From Phymatolithon calcareum (taxonomy: Eukaryota; Rhodophyta; Florideophyceae; Hapalidiales): DNA of 64,000 bases. The notes under the pieces were generated by a model. The model did no database searches. It saw only the letters and a program-made list of their open reading frames with translations, and was not told the DNA's origin. A program made the position numbers and the translations under genes. Shown piece after piece: positions 34,141-44,751 of this stretch (the first letter of the stretch is position 1; each line of letters begins with the position of its first letter). Location of the stretch: positions 2,108,001 through 2,172,000 of the forward strand of contig OZ345375.1 of the NCBI GenBank assembly GCA_977006965.1. The letters are read 5' to 3'.

Positions 34141-36340
34141 TTGCATGATGTGAACAAAGCAGCACAGAGGAAAAAGAGGAATCTTTCCTTCTCGAGCAAG
34201 GCAAAGGCGCTGTGGTGAATTATGTCCGCTGATTGCACGAACCTTAGGAAGTTAATCGTTGGCATGAGCCATTATGTAAGTCAATAGAAGGCTTTTGAAA
34301 AACTTTACAATGATATTAAGCTACTGAAAAGAAGCGAACATGATTTGTTCCCACTGTTCCGCTCCACACATAAACACCAGTATTATTCTAGAGGTACACC
34401 AAAAAATTACTTGATCGAAGAACAGGGCCAAGTCAACGGTCATGTAAGAGCACGGGCAGACTACACAAGCAATGTCATATGGCCGTGAGTCATCTTGGTA
34501 ATCATGATTTTCATGTACAGAGTTTTACCGTTTAGAAATTCTAGGCACAACTAATCAGGCTGGAGGCTCAAATAAGACTCGAAAGACCAAAGTTTGATCA
34601 AATATGGGGGCATTTCGCCCGTTATTGCAGCGCTCCACACGCAAAATAGAACAACTGCGATGTAGTTATCCCAATATGCCAACACTCGGTTCCACGGCCG
34701 GCACGCATTGGTACTTCGGAAACTTCGTCTCCTCTCTGTGTTGGAGATAGTCGTCATGAACGAACGCATTGAAATAAGCGACTTCGCCGTTTCGCTGACA
34801 ATTGCAGGATACATTCAGAATTTATGGAAGCTTTTCGCAATTCACAGCCTTCGCCCTTTTTGGGAATGACTCAAATAAATTGCCGCCCGCCCGAGGAAAT
34901 AATCGTGAGATTGAAAGAAAGACCGGACATTCGAAAAATCAGATGTACTAGAAGACCTTCTCAACTGTGAAAATCAATAGAATCGCCAAGAAAGTCAAGA
35001 AAACTTACCGTATCCGCAATGAATTGATCACAATGCTAGTATCAAAAACTTTTTGCGCCATCTCAATGGAAAGTATGGTCTGAAAGTACTTGAAGCAACA
35101 GTATGCAACATGTTCTATGATTCATCGAAGTCCGGCAAGAGAGCTCTTGATAATAATAGAGCCAAAGCCCTCGTCGTGCATGATTGGAAGGGCAGCGTGA
35201 ACGCAGGAAAGTACTGCAGACGAATTTGCCCTATGCACGTTGTAGTAGCTAGAAATACCAGTACCCGCGGCTCCATAACGATACATTGCCCCATTCGCGC
35301 AAACCACTATTTCAAGACGATCGAGCACCGACACAGTGGGGAGACCGTTGCGCGCACCAAGTTGTCGTCGCGCATGTCAATTGCGCTTGAAGGGCATGAT
35401 TCCCCGGCGTGCTCACCTTGGTCGTAACGGAGTATATTTTCTTTTCGGTGACGCTCTTCGCTGCAAGTACCACATGACAGCCCGCGCGTACAAAAGTAGG
35501 ACATGTGCAATTTTCCACAGGGCTAATTCGGCGCAATACAGAGGTTGATAAAGCCAATGTCTTCTCCTCAGGGCGCTTGGACGCTGCAGGAAGCCTTTTT
35601 GACTGCACTGCGGGTTTAACCGCAGTACCGGGTGCGCAAAATGCATAGCAAGCTCAATGTAGCGCAATGTTTACAGTATTGTTCATGTAAGGATACGCAC
35701 CATGCAACGTAACAAAAATATAACTACAATTTAAGGTAGGCCCCGTGACCGCTAGCGGAATGTATTCTTCAAATCGAGTATTGCATAAACCTTAAATTTG
35801 GTTAAAATTTCCCGGATACTGTATTCGTAGAGCGGATGCTCATGCTGAAAATCGATGATATTCCAAAATCGAGGTACCAGTTATCGAGGATTGACTGTAA
35901 CAACCGGGACACAGGAATACGGATTGGTGCCAAATTTTAAATTCACTACGATCCTGATAGCGCCGAGGTTCAGTGCATGGGATAATGCACTGTAAAAGGG
36001 GGGGACCTAATGTTTGGACAGTTCTTACAAAAATTAAAAACAAAATAACTTCTAGCCATCCGCTAGTAATGGGACTTATATTGCACTGAAAGCTCATTTG
36101 CTAGTCTCTACAGGCGTTTGGTCGTACCATACGTTGCTTTTCGACCTTTTTTTGAAGAAATTTGAAAGCGTGGAGCACTCAGAGAGCTCTAAATTTCTCC
36201 TCTATGTCCAAATTCACTGGACAATAGTAATCAAAATTTTGTCAGAATTTAAGGGAACAAATTAGGTTCATGAAGGCGATGCTCGCGGTCAACGCGGCTG
36301 CGCACGCGGCATGTGCGCGAATCTCTGCTCATCCTTCGTG
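34141..36340. other. Unassigned sequence inside and beyond the pogo right end
   Basis: The pogo right tip is at 35897. The 1.75 kb before it lacks recognisable coding sequence and could be another unrecognised insertion, because pogo elements are normally shorter. 35900-36340 shows nothing that I can support. Confidence 0.4.
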
Positions 36341-36386
36341 GCATCGAGCTCCGAGCGCACCCTGATAGCAAGCTCGGCAATGAGAT

Positions 36387-36743
36387 TCATGGCGGGAAGG
36401 GCGGGAGCCGCACCAAGTTCCGCTCGAGGCACGCTGCTTCCTTCGTACTGTGAGGCACCTCGGGGTCGTACAGGTGGTGTCGCGAGCGTGGAACACCGCG
36501 GTCTGCAAACGATTGCAATATATTGGCAACAACTGACTTCTCGGCAGCAGTGAGACTTGTTGGGCGCCCCGTCTTGTCGCGCACAGATCGTTGACGATCT
36601 CGCCGCAAAGCGTCTTTCAGCGTAGACTTAGGAACATGGAATCGCTTCTGCGCCTCGCGATAACTCATGTTGTGCTTCTTTATTGCTTCTTTAGCACACT
36701 TCATGCGTTTCGCGAGCCGGCGCTGTGCTGCTCTCGGATTCAT
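36387..36743 (-). pseudogene. Pipsqueak-type helix-turn-helix fragment, pogo-like
   Basis: From the ATG at 36743 the ORF has 119 codons. KEAIKKHNMSYREAQKRFHVPKSTLKDALR is a pipsqueak/CENP-B helix-turn-helix of the kind at the N-terminus of pogo transposases, followed by TGRPTSLTAAEKSVVANILQ and ADRGVPRSR, the usual link to the CENP-B domain. No DDE domain follows. It is probably a truncated transposase, different from the element at 25512-35897; a domesticated DNA-binding protein is possible. Confidence 0.6.
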
Positions 36744-37169
36744 GATGTGCCAGTCCGGTGCGTGGGTAGCTGCACATGTTGGTCGCCGGCTGCATAATAT
36801 TCGCGTGGTTTCCCGCTCATTTTCCTCTCCCGCCAAAACGGCTTTATCTATCGGAACAGCTTAAACTTCGTCAAACATACAATCATGAGACGCTGAATCT
36901 ATCAGGTAATTTTTCAATTGAAATATATGAGACATTTAGCCTGTATCTATTCCCGAAAAGATGCTAATGCGTCAAAAACTGACTAGATCCTAATTTACAG
37001 ATAAAATTTGCTTGTTTTCACTGTTCGGTGATTTGGACTCTGCGTCCGAACATTACGTCCCCCCCTTTATCCGCCACCCATGCACTGGTCCTCGGCGCTG
37101 TCAGGATCGTAGCGGATTTAAAATTTGGCGCCAATCCGAATTCCTGTGTCCCGGTTGTTACATGGATTC

Positions 37170-37545
37170 TTTGTTTTAAAAAGAAACTGTTTAGATGTTT
37201 TTTTGAAAGCCCTCAGTATCACTCCTGAGACTGTACGGGAGCAGCTTTTCATAACTTGTTCATTCTAGTTTATCGCCTGGTCCCGAATGCAGGGATTCGT
37301 CATTTTCCATATTGTCAATTATGGTGACTCTGTATCATAGAGTAGTACGGAGTCTAATGCCTTTTCCGTTGTTAACATTTCTCCGGAGTCCAGTTCATAT
37401 TTTGTTCGGTTCTTGCGTACGGTTTCCAGGTCGCGCTCGGCTGCCGCTCCGAATGTATCCCATATTAGCGTCGTGGACACAGAACAAGCTTCTGTTCCGA
37501 TAATATTGTGTGTCCAATTCCCAAGTTCTTCACATGACAATTAGA
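37170..37545 (-). repeat. Member of an uncharacterised repeat family with a conserved ORF
   Basis: About 370 bp match 58860-59150 in opposite orientation. Both encode STTLI..TFG(A/T)AAER, then TKY(E/K)LDSGEM and TEKALDS(V/I)LLY. Here a small insertion near 37335 shifts the frame before the conserved end. The similarity continues into the non-coding DNA after the stop (AACAAGTTA.GAAAAGCTG and so on). I do not know the family. Confidence 0.65.
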
Positions 37546-37696
37546 GGTTCTCGCACAGCTTCCGTACACGAAAGATACGCGTAGCGAATAGAGTCGCACT
37601 GGGACGACAGGGGATAAGCTCACAGACCAATACTTTAACTCGGAAACTATGACATTGTTGTGTTACAAAAAACTTAACAAACATACCCCATATTGC

Positions 37697-39025
37697 TCAA
37701 ACTTTCATGTTCAACTTCTTTCCAAACATAGAACTAACCTCCTTCTCTGTCAACCCTAAATACACCTTTCCCTCACTACGTTGCGCGAAGTCATGTCCAC
37801 TGCTACACATCTGTGTATGAAACCCACATAGCATGCTTTCCGGATACGCTCGCATGCCAGTGATAAGCATGGTGACCGCACTAGCAATTTCAACGATGAT
37901 GAAGACTCGTGCAAATCTGCGCAGCTGCTGCAAGAATAAAAACCAAATAGAAAGTATCGTCGAAGCCGTCTGCATTCCTGCGACTCGCACAAGTTCGGCT
38001 ATAAATCTGTTCTCATCCCCGACTGTACCGCGACGTGTGACTAATCTTCCGTCGGGAAGCAGTGCGAGTTCAGGCACACAGCAAACCCTTTCCGACCTTT
38101 GCGGCGCGGCGGCACCGACTTGTCGATGCACATCGCCGGTAAACCACACACACAGCACAATGGAAATCAAAATGGCCACGTTCACTACACTCCGTCGCGG
38201 AAGACACCCTCGCACACGCCATGTGCTCGTGTCGAAAAACTTGACGATGAGCGCTGCGACGATTAGAGCAGTAGTTATGGAATGGAATGCGTTTGTCGAG
38301 GAGATGATGCTTCGACATCTGCGAATAGTGGCACGTCGGTGGATCACCTGCCAATTGTAATGCTCCACAAATGACCCGTCGCTCAAGGTTAGACGAGGCA
38401 CTGGGGATTTGCGTTCCATTGCATGCCAGGCACCCTGGTCATGGTGAGCGACAGTCTCGAATGAGATCCAGCGGTTGAGAAGAGGGAGATGTGAGCGTGC
38501 GTTGTAAAATATTAAACCGCCTGTGTTGACACCGTTGCCAGATGGTGTGCTTTGCACGATTAGAGAGGAGGCGGGTCGTGGAGGCCAGTGAACAAAATTT
38601 GCGTCGTAGTCGACATAGGCGACATGGTGCGATCGGGTGGCTCGAATTACTTCCTTGATGATACGCGGTTTGAGGTTCTGACGTTGACTTCGTGTCATGT
38701 CATTCACCCCGGAGACTTGAAATTGACAGACCGCGTTGTTGAGGCCGATCATGCCGGGGTCACTGTGATAAGAGAAAGTGAGATAGTTGGTGTAGGGGGT
38801 GTTAGGATTGGTGGCGCGCACAGTGACTTTCCAGGTTGAGCTTGCTGTTCTGTTGGAAAGAGGGACGCGGTGCTCTAAGTCGCGACATGTGCCCTTCTGC
38901 TGAGACTGTCGAAATTGGAAATGTGCAAGGATCACGCAGCATACGAAAAGAAGGCCGAAAATAAACCTTGTTACGCTCAGGGACAGTGTCACGCCGGAGG
39001 CCGCGGTTAGTGATGGACAGTACAT
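37697..39025 (-). CDS. Type II membrane glycosyltransferase-like protein with multi-span C-terminus
   Basis: 442 residues from the ATG at 39025. An N-terminal hydrophobic anchor (about residues 14-36) is followed by a lumenal-type domain. It has the marks of a GT-A fold transferase (GT34 or GT77 style). KPRIIKEVIRATRSHHVAYVDYDANF gives a DxD-like Asp-Tyr-Asp at about 139-141. VNTGGLIFYNARSHLPLLNRW (about 166-186) and the HHDQGAWHAM block match the N-T-G...W...DQ pattern of these families. The second half is unusual: three hydrophobic stretches (about 245-265, 285-302 and 355-395) suggest extra membrane spans. Golgi wall-polysaccharide synthesis is a reasonable guess, but the substrate is unknown. 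GC-rich and intronless, unlike the flanking repeats. Confidence 0.6.
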   Translation of the reverse strand: MYCPSLTAASGVTLSLSVTRFIFGLLFVCCVILAHFQFRQSQQKGTCRDLEHRVPLSNRTASSTWKVTVRATNPNTPYTNYLTFSYHSDPGMIGLNNAVCQFQVSGVNDMTRSQRQNLKPRIIKEVIRATRSHHVAYVDYDANFVHWPPRPASSLIVQSTPSGNGVNTGGLIFYNARSHLPLLNRWISFETVAHHDQGAWHAMERKSPVPRLTLSDGSFVEHYNWQVIHRRATIRRCRSIISSTNAFHSITTALIVAALIVKFFDTSTWRVRGCLPRRSVVNVAILISIVLCVWFTGDVHRQVGAAAPQRSERVCCVPELALLPDGRLVTRRGTVGDENRFIAELVRVAGMQTASTILSIWFLFLQQLRRFARVFIIVEIASAVTMLITGMRAYPESMLCGFHTQMCSSGHDFAQRSEGKVYLGLTEKEVSSMFGKKLNMKV

Positions 39026-39845
39026 GGAATACAACGTTCGAGGGTTGCGCTGCTTGTCGCTTAGCAGGAACAGAGATGCGAGTGGCCTGACGCAAGCAAT
39101 AAGCTAAGTCAAAAGTTGGGACTAAACACCAAACCGCTGTGATGCAAACTGCAGTTGACATGAATGCTCATCACTAAACTTGTGCAAGTGGTTGCAGTTG
39201 GTTTAGAAGAAAATGCTGCGAGCTCTTTACAGTATCGTGTTTAGTTTCTTCATGAGACTCTTGAGTCGTCGAGGTAAATTAAGTCGATGCCTGCATCCTA
39301 GACCTGCATGCCATAGCATATATCTTTCGCAACTCTGGACCAACTCGAGGAGCTCTCGCGGGAATCATGTCCCTTTTCAGGGTACTATTGATGCAATTAA
39401 GATTCACAGCTTTTCAACAGTGAAAGACGCTTCCAGGACCCTGGGGACGTCATGGGCAGTACTGCTGTGCAGGATGAGCCAGCGCATTGAAAACTGATAG
39501 ATTCTAACAACGTTAGTGACGTGGATGTGAAACACTCGTGAAGGGGTCCTGAAATGCACTCCTTGCTTCTCAGATGAGGAAATTACGCAGACTACAGTCC
39601 ACAGAAGTCAACCACGTTGGATCTATTCTTATGTCAAGCAGTACAGTATGCTAAATGTATCGAACTGCATGTCCGACTGGAACGTACGCTGCAGTGCCGT
39701 ATGGAATGGGGCTCCTCAAAGAGTTGATCCGTTTTGCTGCTTCCTCACTAACGTTGCAACCGGCTCCCCTTCCAGAGGACCGTCCTTGCATCCTGCCCGA
39801 ATTGTTCAGCAGTTTGTTTCTCAAAATCATATCATACAGTATAAT

Positions 39846-40206
39846 AACAGGGGAATGTTATGGGGGGGAGTAACACGGTTTTTTTTTGTTTCAAAACTTG
39901 TCTGCAAAAGCATGACATTGATGTGCCGGCAAAAATTATGAGTTCAGGCTGTATCAATAATAACTCTTGTTTACAGAATATTTCTATTGTTTTTCACCAC
40001 AAAATCGAATACTGCAACGAGAGCGACCGCTACATTGGCAACTCCCAATGTTCCGGGAACGAGGGCCATATTTTCAGCTTTCATTCTCCTTTTTATGAAG
40101 CAATTAATCTCTGCAAAATTATATCAAACACACACTATAGACGCAAATCCAAAAAATCGGTATGATAAGGGGTTCGTGTTACTCCCCCCCATAACACTCC
40201 CCTGGT
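39846..40206. mobile_element. MITE, family 1, copy 2
   Basis: 361 bp with inverted tips (A)ACAGGGGAATGTTATGGGG and their complement ending CCCCTGGT. The interior aligns with the copy at 15865-16248 (for example AACGAGAG...CCGCTACA...TTCCCA), so the two share an ancestor and are not just similar ends. No coding capacity and no clear target duplication. Confidence 0.85.
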
Positions 40207-40210
40207 ATAA

Positions 40211-40363
40211 GCTTTTCCGTCCGCCCTTCTGGTGGTGCGTTTTAAAGAGCTCAGAAATGTATCATAGGTAGCAAGTGAGGAAGCCTTGCCCATATCTTGG
40301 AAAGCCTGTGGGGCATACAGTGCTGTAAAAAAGCAAAAGTATTTAAAAATAAACTTGGATTAA
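40211..40363. repeat. Dispersed repeat, second copy (see 12528-12640)
   Basis: TTTTCCGTCCGCC...CTGGTGG, then AAGCCTTGCCCATATCTTGG and TGTGGGGC...AAATAAACTTG, align with 12528-12640 in the same orientation at moderate identity. It directly abuts the MITE at 39846-40206, so the MITE may have inserted beside or into it. Confidence 0.65.
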
Positions 40364-40868
40364 AAAACCAAACCAAAACCATACACTGTACCTTGGCAAC
40401 CTCCATCCGTGGGCTCCCCATCGCAGCCAGCCAAGGTTTTGAGAACACATCCACATCCCTGACCATTTGTTGGCTGCGCAACCATGGCAGTACAGTAGCT
40501 GTAGTGAACGCCGATCTTGGGTATTCCGCAAATAAAGCTGACAGGCAGAAGCTTGAAGTGAAGGCCGCACTGTTGCCGATGTTATCAGAAACTCACGCGG
40601 CAAAGACGAGCGCGAGAATCTGGACATCAGTGAGCTTCATGCGTAAGCAACAACAAATCTCGGCCTTACTAATTACTGTATTGCACAAGTGTTGCACCAA
40701 AAATCGCAATCAGGCAAGATAAAAATTTCATTTCCACTGCTTTCCCGCACCCCGCTGGGGACTTGTGTAGCCAACTTCTCGATGGAAGCAACATGAGTTG
40801 TACACGGTCCATTGTAATACTGTAGAGCAAGTGCGGGCTGCAACTCGAGAACCGTAATATGTACAGTA

Positions 40869-41530
40869 CAGTCAATCCTCGATAAACGGATCCTCGAAAT
40901 CGGAATATCCTCGGTTTTCCGAATACGTGCTGGAGGAACGAATACAGTATCCCCATAAATTCATCGAATTTTTAAGGTGTATAGAATATTCGAATTCAGA
41001 ATACTCCTTGAAGCTTCGTCACGGCACATGCCTCAATTAGATTTAAATTTTTGATACCGACCCACGGCGTATGTACTACACGTGTGAAGTATTCTGCACA
41101 GACTAGGACACGCGTGGCGGCGGAAACCACGCGGCACATGGTGTGCCGGGCTTATGGCTGTACCGCTCTATCTTGGCTACCTGACACGCGCGCTCGCGCC
41201 GTTCCTTTCCGAACCCTCCGTCTCGTGCTAGCATCGAAGAGCGGCTAAAAGCTTTGTCAATCACGAAGTGGATTCTCCAAGATGAGCAAAGCGCTGATCG
41301 GTCAGCGGTGCGCGCCGTTGTCCATGCACAAATGCATTTGAGACACGAAAAGATTGCTTCTATGAAACAGCGGCGAATCACTGATTTTTTCAATAAAAAA
41401 TAACAGTGTGCAGTCGAGTTTGTACACGTGTGCCATTATATGTATGACTCGAATTTGCTTCTGGAATATCCTTGATTTACTGGATATCTAGACCTTCCAC
41501 ATTGCCCATCCGTTTATCGAGGATTGACTG
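40869..41530 (+). mobile_element. Non-autonomous pogo derivative
   Basis: 662 bp with tips CAGTCAATCCTCGATAAACG on both ends and TA on each side (40867-40868 and 41531-41532). The right end shares GGATGGGCAATGTGGAA with the left end of the pogo element at 25512. The left end shares CTCGA...GGAATATC with its right end. Near 41370-41402 it still encodes MKQRRITDFFNKK-stop, the C-terminal tail of the transposase. It is therefore an internal deletion product of the same family. Confidence 0.88.
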
Positions 41531-42361
41531 TACAGTAGTTTTCCCTTCTTTTGCTTGTACTGTAGAGCAACATACAGTATCATAGTGGATAGTAAAAGCA
41601 CTTTGAAACGAGGATGGATATGGTTACCCGTTGATATGTTCCCCCAAATATTGATACAGTATTCCATCAACGATACGATACAGTAGAAGATCAAGATGCA
41701 TAAACTTTACTTCTCAAACTTGTTACTATCCCTGCATCATAGCGGCCATCGAAAATCTACCTTGTGTCCATCCAGACTAGTGTAAGCGCGCGCTTATGAC
41801 TGTAACTTTAACTTTACTGTAGTCATGATGTCACAGGACTGTGCAGTATTGACTTTCCATTACTTTGGCCGCTATTGTGCCGAGGATCAGTACGTGGACT
41901 GCAACCACGTCAAGCATGAACCAGTCCATGGACTCAAAAGTTCCTAAATCCCTGCATCCAGATTCAACTGCAGTATAATTCTGCTTAACTGCAACACACT
42001 GCAGTGGTAAACGTTTGTACGTTGCAGTAATACAGGTTTTGCAGCTGCACGGGGTCAATCATATCGTCTGTTGACAGAAATTACAGTGCAGTACTTCATT
42101 GTATTTGGTAATTTTGCCGCACATCAGTATGATACCACCGGTGGACTTGCAAAACGTTGGAAGCATACCGATGTTGCAATCCATGCCTTCATAAATATAA
42201 CCAAAATTAATGCCCCTACCGCACTCTATTGCAATAAAGCAGGCTGCAATAGACCTTAAATTTTTGATATATTTTGACGTATACCAAGCTCGTCTGACCG
42301 TCGCTGTTGCAGCAATGCAGGGATTGCAGCTGTTTAGGAGGTTGCACTGTACGCAGGTTGT

Positions 42362-42750
42362 GAGAGGGGCCTTCTTGAGAATTCATCAAAATCGCGGCAT
42401 AGACCCAGTCAAAAAAGTCCTCATTACCAGTCATTATTTCGTGGACTGGTTACGAGGACGCGGCATAGGTTTTCTGTGGCTGAGTGTTGATTTGCAAACT
42501 TTCGCTTCAGATGTTTTCGCACACTTTTGAGCAAAAACTTGAAACATTACGAAAAGTTTGGTTGAAAAGCAATTCCACTTCCGAAAACTAAAATCGTTAC
42601 CAGAAAAAATGTCCCATAGATGAGCACATCAGCCACGCCAAACCTATGCCGTGTCCTTATTACCAGTGAAAATATTTCGGACTGGATTTGAGGACTTTTC
42701 CAGACTGGTAGTCCGGACGCAAAATTCGAATTCTCAAGAAGGTCCCTCTG
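42362..42750. repeat. Fold-back element with hairpins inside each arm
   Basis: 42362-42384 pairs with 42728-42750 (GAATTCTCAAGAAGG core). Further in, GAGGACGCGGCATAGG...CTGTGGCTGA near 42453-42485 pairs with TCAGCCAC...CCTATGCCGTGTCC near 42628-42657. Each arm also folds on itself around ACCAGT...ACTGG. A single strand could form a branched structure of about 390 nt. There is no coding capacity. Confidence 0.75.
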
Positions 42751-43165
42751 TGAGCAGCGGCAATTCGTTGTCTGGGTTCCAATGGTACAGTACCACTTCT
42801 GTGCTCTCTGCGTCAAGACGAAGAGCAACAAATGTTTTACTGTTCGGAAAAGAGACTTGTGAAAATCCAGCTGGTCAAAAAAGCTGTGACTCTGGCTAAA
42901 AGGCGTTTTGCGTTTATTGGTCAGATGCATACATACGCATCTTGGCAGGTACTGTACAGTATAATCAATCAAAAGAGATCTTTTTCGGCTATGCCACATT
43001 ATCGCTGCATCCACGCATCTTATGCAAAGCTCGAAACCTGCTTTCGAGGCATGAAGCATTGTCCTTGCGTAAACTTAAAGGCAAAGAAGGCCGTCCAGCA
43101 CTTTGCCGACAGACGAAAGAGTCTGATAAGTTAAAAGTTTACTTGTGATGCGTCATGTTGTAGTG

Positions 43166-44461
43166 TTATTCAATCCATTTGGTATTCCCGGCAAGCAAGA
43201 ATCGCCCAGGTATCTTACCTGGCATAGGAGCAAGGACGGTCGCCACGCTGTTATCCACATCAACTTTCACTACATGCACGTATCCAAACACCGGCTGTGC
43301 CAGTACATCCTCCTCCTTGACTGCCTGGCTCACTGCCAAAATGTTGTGGAGAAGGTCCCGTGAAAGTTCCACCACAGACGGCTTCAGAGGATCCAGCGTG
43401 GACACGGCCCCAACAGGTAGCACACTGTCCGGGACCACAGTGGCTGTTCCACCGACTTTAAGAACAGTAACCTGTGAAAAGTCAATAATCGTAGTAAATG
43501 GGCTAAGCTTGTTATCGGGACCATAAAAATAAGCCTTGATCTGCTTCGAATGCAGCACACTCCGCATAGAAGAATCTCTTGACACCACACCACCGCTTTT
43601 CGAAAGTAGCACCACCTCGGTGTTCGACCCGGAGAGTTGTTTCTGCACCGATGCTAGAAGACGCTCGGCGCCCAGCACGAACACCACATCCGCATGCATC
43701 GCATTTGCCGCCGCCGCCACACATTCCGAACCGTCTTTGCCCTCAATATCGCCGCATGTGTCGACGATGCAGCCGACGTGCGGCATGTTTTCCGGATTTG
43801 CCAGAAATTTGTCAAGCAGCATTCCAACAGTCCCGAACACTTTCCGAGTCACTGGCAGATTGTCGCGGGGTGAGGTGTGACCCAGCATGACGCTCGACAC
43901 GCAGTCGTGTACTGCCCCACCGTCTTCCATGTCCAAATGAGTTACGCTTGAAAGCGCAAGAGATTCAGGCACAATTGGCACGGCGCCAAAGCCGGACGGA
44001 TCAAGGTCAGCGATGATTGCGCGACCGTTCGCCTTGACGGAATACGCGACGAGCGTATTCACAAGAGTTGTTTTGCCTGAATCTCTCGGTCCGACGATAA
44101 CAGCACGCGGACCAGGACGGCCTGTTGCGCGGGCAATCTGGCGCCTTGTCTGCAACGCAGCGTGGGCATTCAAATACGATGGCATTGGTGTTTCGGTCGC
44201 TACGTACGCCATGGCGTGCTCGGGTGCAGATAGAGTTATGTTTGCACCATGCCAGGTGAACGCAGCCGCATTCGTCAGTGCGGGAAGAGGATATGCGCGA
44301 TTAAGGGCAAGCTCTATGCCAAAAATTTCGACAGAGCCACGAGTCAGCGTTATGGTTGCTGTCGTACATTCCGCCGGTATCTCGAAGCGTAGCTCCGCCT
44401 CCGCTTTTAGCTCGAAGATTTTTGCAGCAGAGGAATCCGGCGCGATCGTGGCACTGCCCAT
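43166..44461 (-). CDS. CLP1: CLP1, polyribonucleotide kinase / mRNA 3'-end processing factor
   Basis: 431 residues from the ATG at 44461; full length and intronless. CLP1 belongs to cleavage factor II of the polyadenylation machinery and, in animals, also to the tRNA-splicing complex as an RNA 5'-kinase. The N-terminal domain (about 15-95) has ELRFEIP, VEIFGIEL and FTWHG. The P-loop GPRDSGKTT is at 124-132, then DLDPSGFGAVPIVP in place of the kinase LDVGQ motif, with the Asp kept but the Gln lost. GCIVDTCGDIEG, VLLSKSGGVV, KAYFYG and the C-terminal FGYVHVVKVD...PMPGKIPG complete the fold. Kinase activity is uncertain, as in yeast Clp1. It is divergent from the cupin gene with 290 bp between starts. 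Confidence 0.93.
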   Translation of the reverse strand: MGSATIAPDSSAAKIFELKAEAELRFEIPAECTTATITLTRGSVEIFGIELALNRAYPLPALTNAAAFTWHGANITLSAPEHAMAYVATETPMPSYLNAHAALQTRRQIARATGRPGPRAVIVGPRDSGKTTLVNTLVAYSVKANGRAIIADLDPSGFGAVPIVPESLALSSVTHLDMEDGGAVHDCVSSVMLGHTSPRDNLPVTRKVFGTVGMLLDKFLANPENMPHVGCIVDTCGDIEGKDGSECVAAAANAMHADVVFVLGAERLLASVQKQLSGSNTEVVLLSKSGGVVSRDSSMRSVLHSKQIKAYFYGPDNKLSPFTTIIDFSQVTVLKVGGTATVVPDSVLPVGAVSTLDPLKPSVVELSRDLLHNILAVSQAVKEEDVLAQPVFGYVHVVKVDVDNSVATVLAPMPGKIPGRFLLAGNTKWIE

Positions 44462-44751
44462 GTTCACTAAGTCTGAGATGATCCTGGATTCGCAAGGATC
44501 AAACGGTCAGCCCAAGTTCACTGTGGCGTATGGGACATGCAGTTGGACAGCTTTTGGGGGTATCCGAGACATATGACAAATTAACCCGATTTAATGGAGA
44601 TAATACTCACAGGTAGAATATTCTTGGAGCAAAAGTAAAAATAGTATTGGAGCATGCATTGCCAGAGTTCAGCCTGCCCATGACCACTCTTACTTGGTGT
44701 GTACAATCTCTCTTAACGTTCCATACCAGAAAAACCCATTCCTTTTGAAAA
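44462..44751. promoter_or_regulatory. Shared upstream region of CLP1 and the cupin gene
   Basis: 290 bp between two divergent ATGs. It must contain both promoters, but no TATA box or known motif stands out. A bidirectional promoter is inferred from spacing only. Confidence 0.35.

Larger units (their letters stand above)
25512..35897 (-). mobile_element. Pogo/Tigger-type DNA transposon split by a copia element
   Basis: The ends are short inverted repeats CAGTCAATC(G/C)TCGATAA flanked by TA (25510-25511 and 35898-35899). The transposase is on the minus strand: start side at about 33251-34140, end side at 25641-26282. The 7-kb copia insertion between them splits the catalytic domain. Without that insertion the element is about 3.4 kb. 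The related deletion derivative at 40869-41530 shares both tips. The stretch 34141-35897 is inside the ends but has no recognisable coding content. Confidence 0.85.
39026..43165. other. Gene-poor stretch with several non-autonomous elements
   Basis: I support no host gene here. It contains the MITE at 39846-40206, the dispersed repeat 40211-40363, a pogo deletion derivative (40869-41530) and a fold-back element (42362-42750). The two longest open frames (42547-43059 minus and 42832-43134 plus) overlap the fold-back element or its edge and show no domain. Confidence 0.5.

Noticed and set aside
34551-35427. Open frames within the pogo right half
   Set aside because: No transposase, retroelement or host domain could be read on either strand.
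42547-43059. 170-codon minus-strand ORF
   Set aside because: It runs through half of the fold-back repeat and has no recognisable domain, so I treat it as chance.
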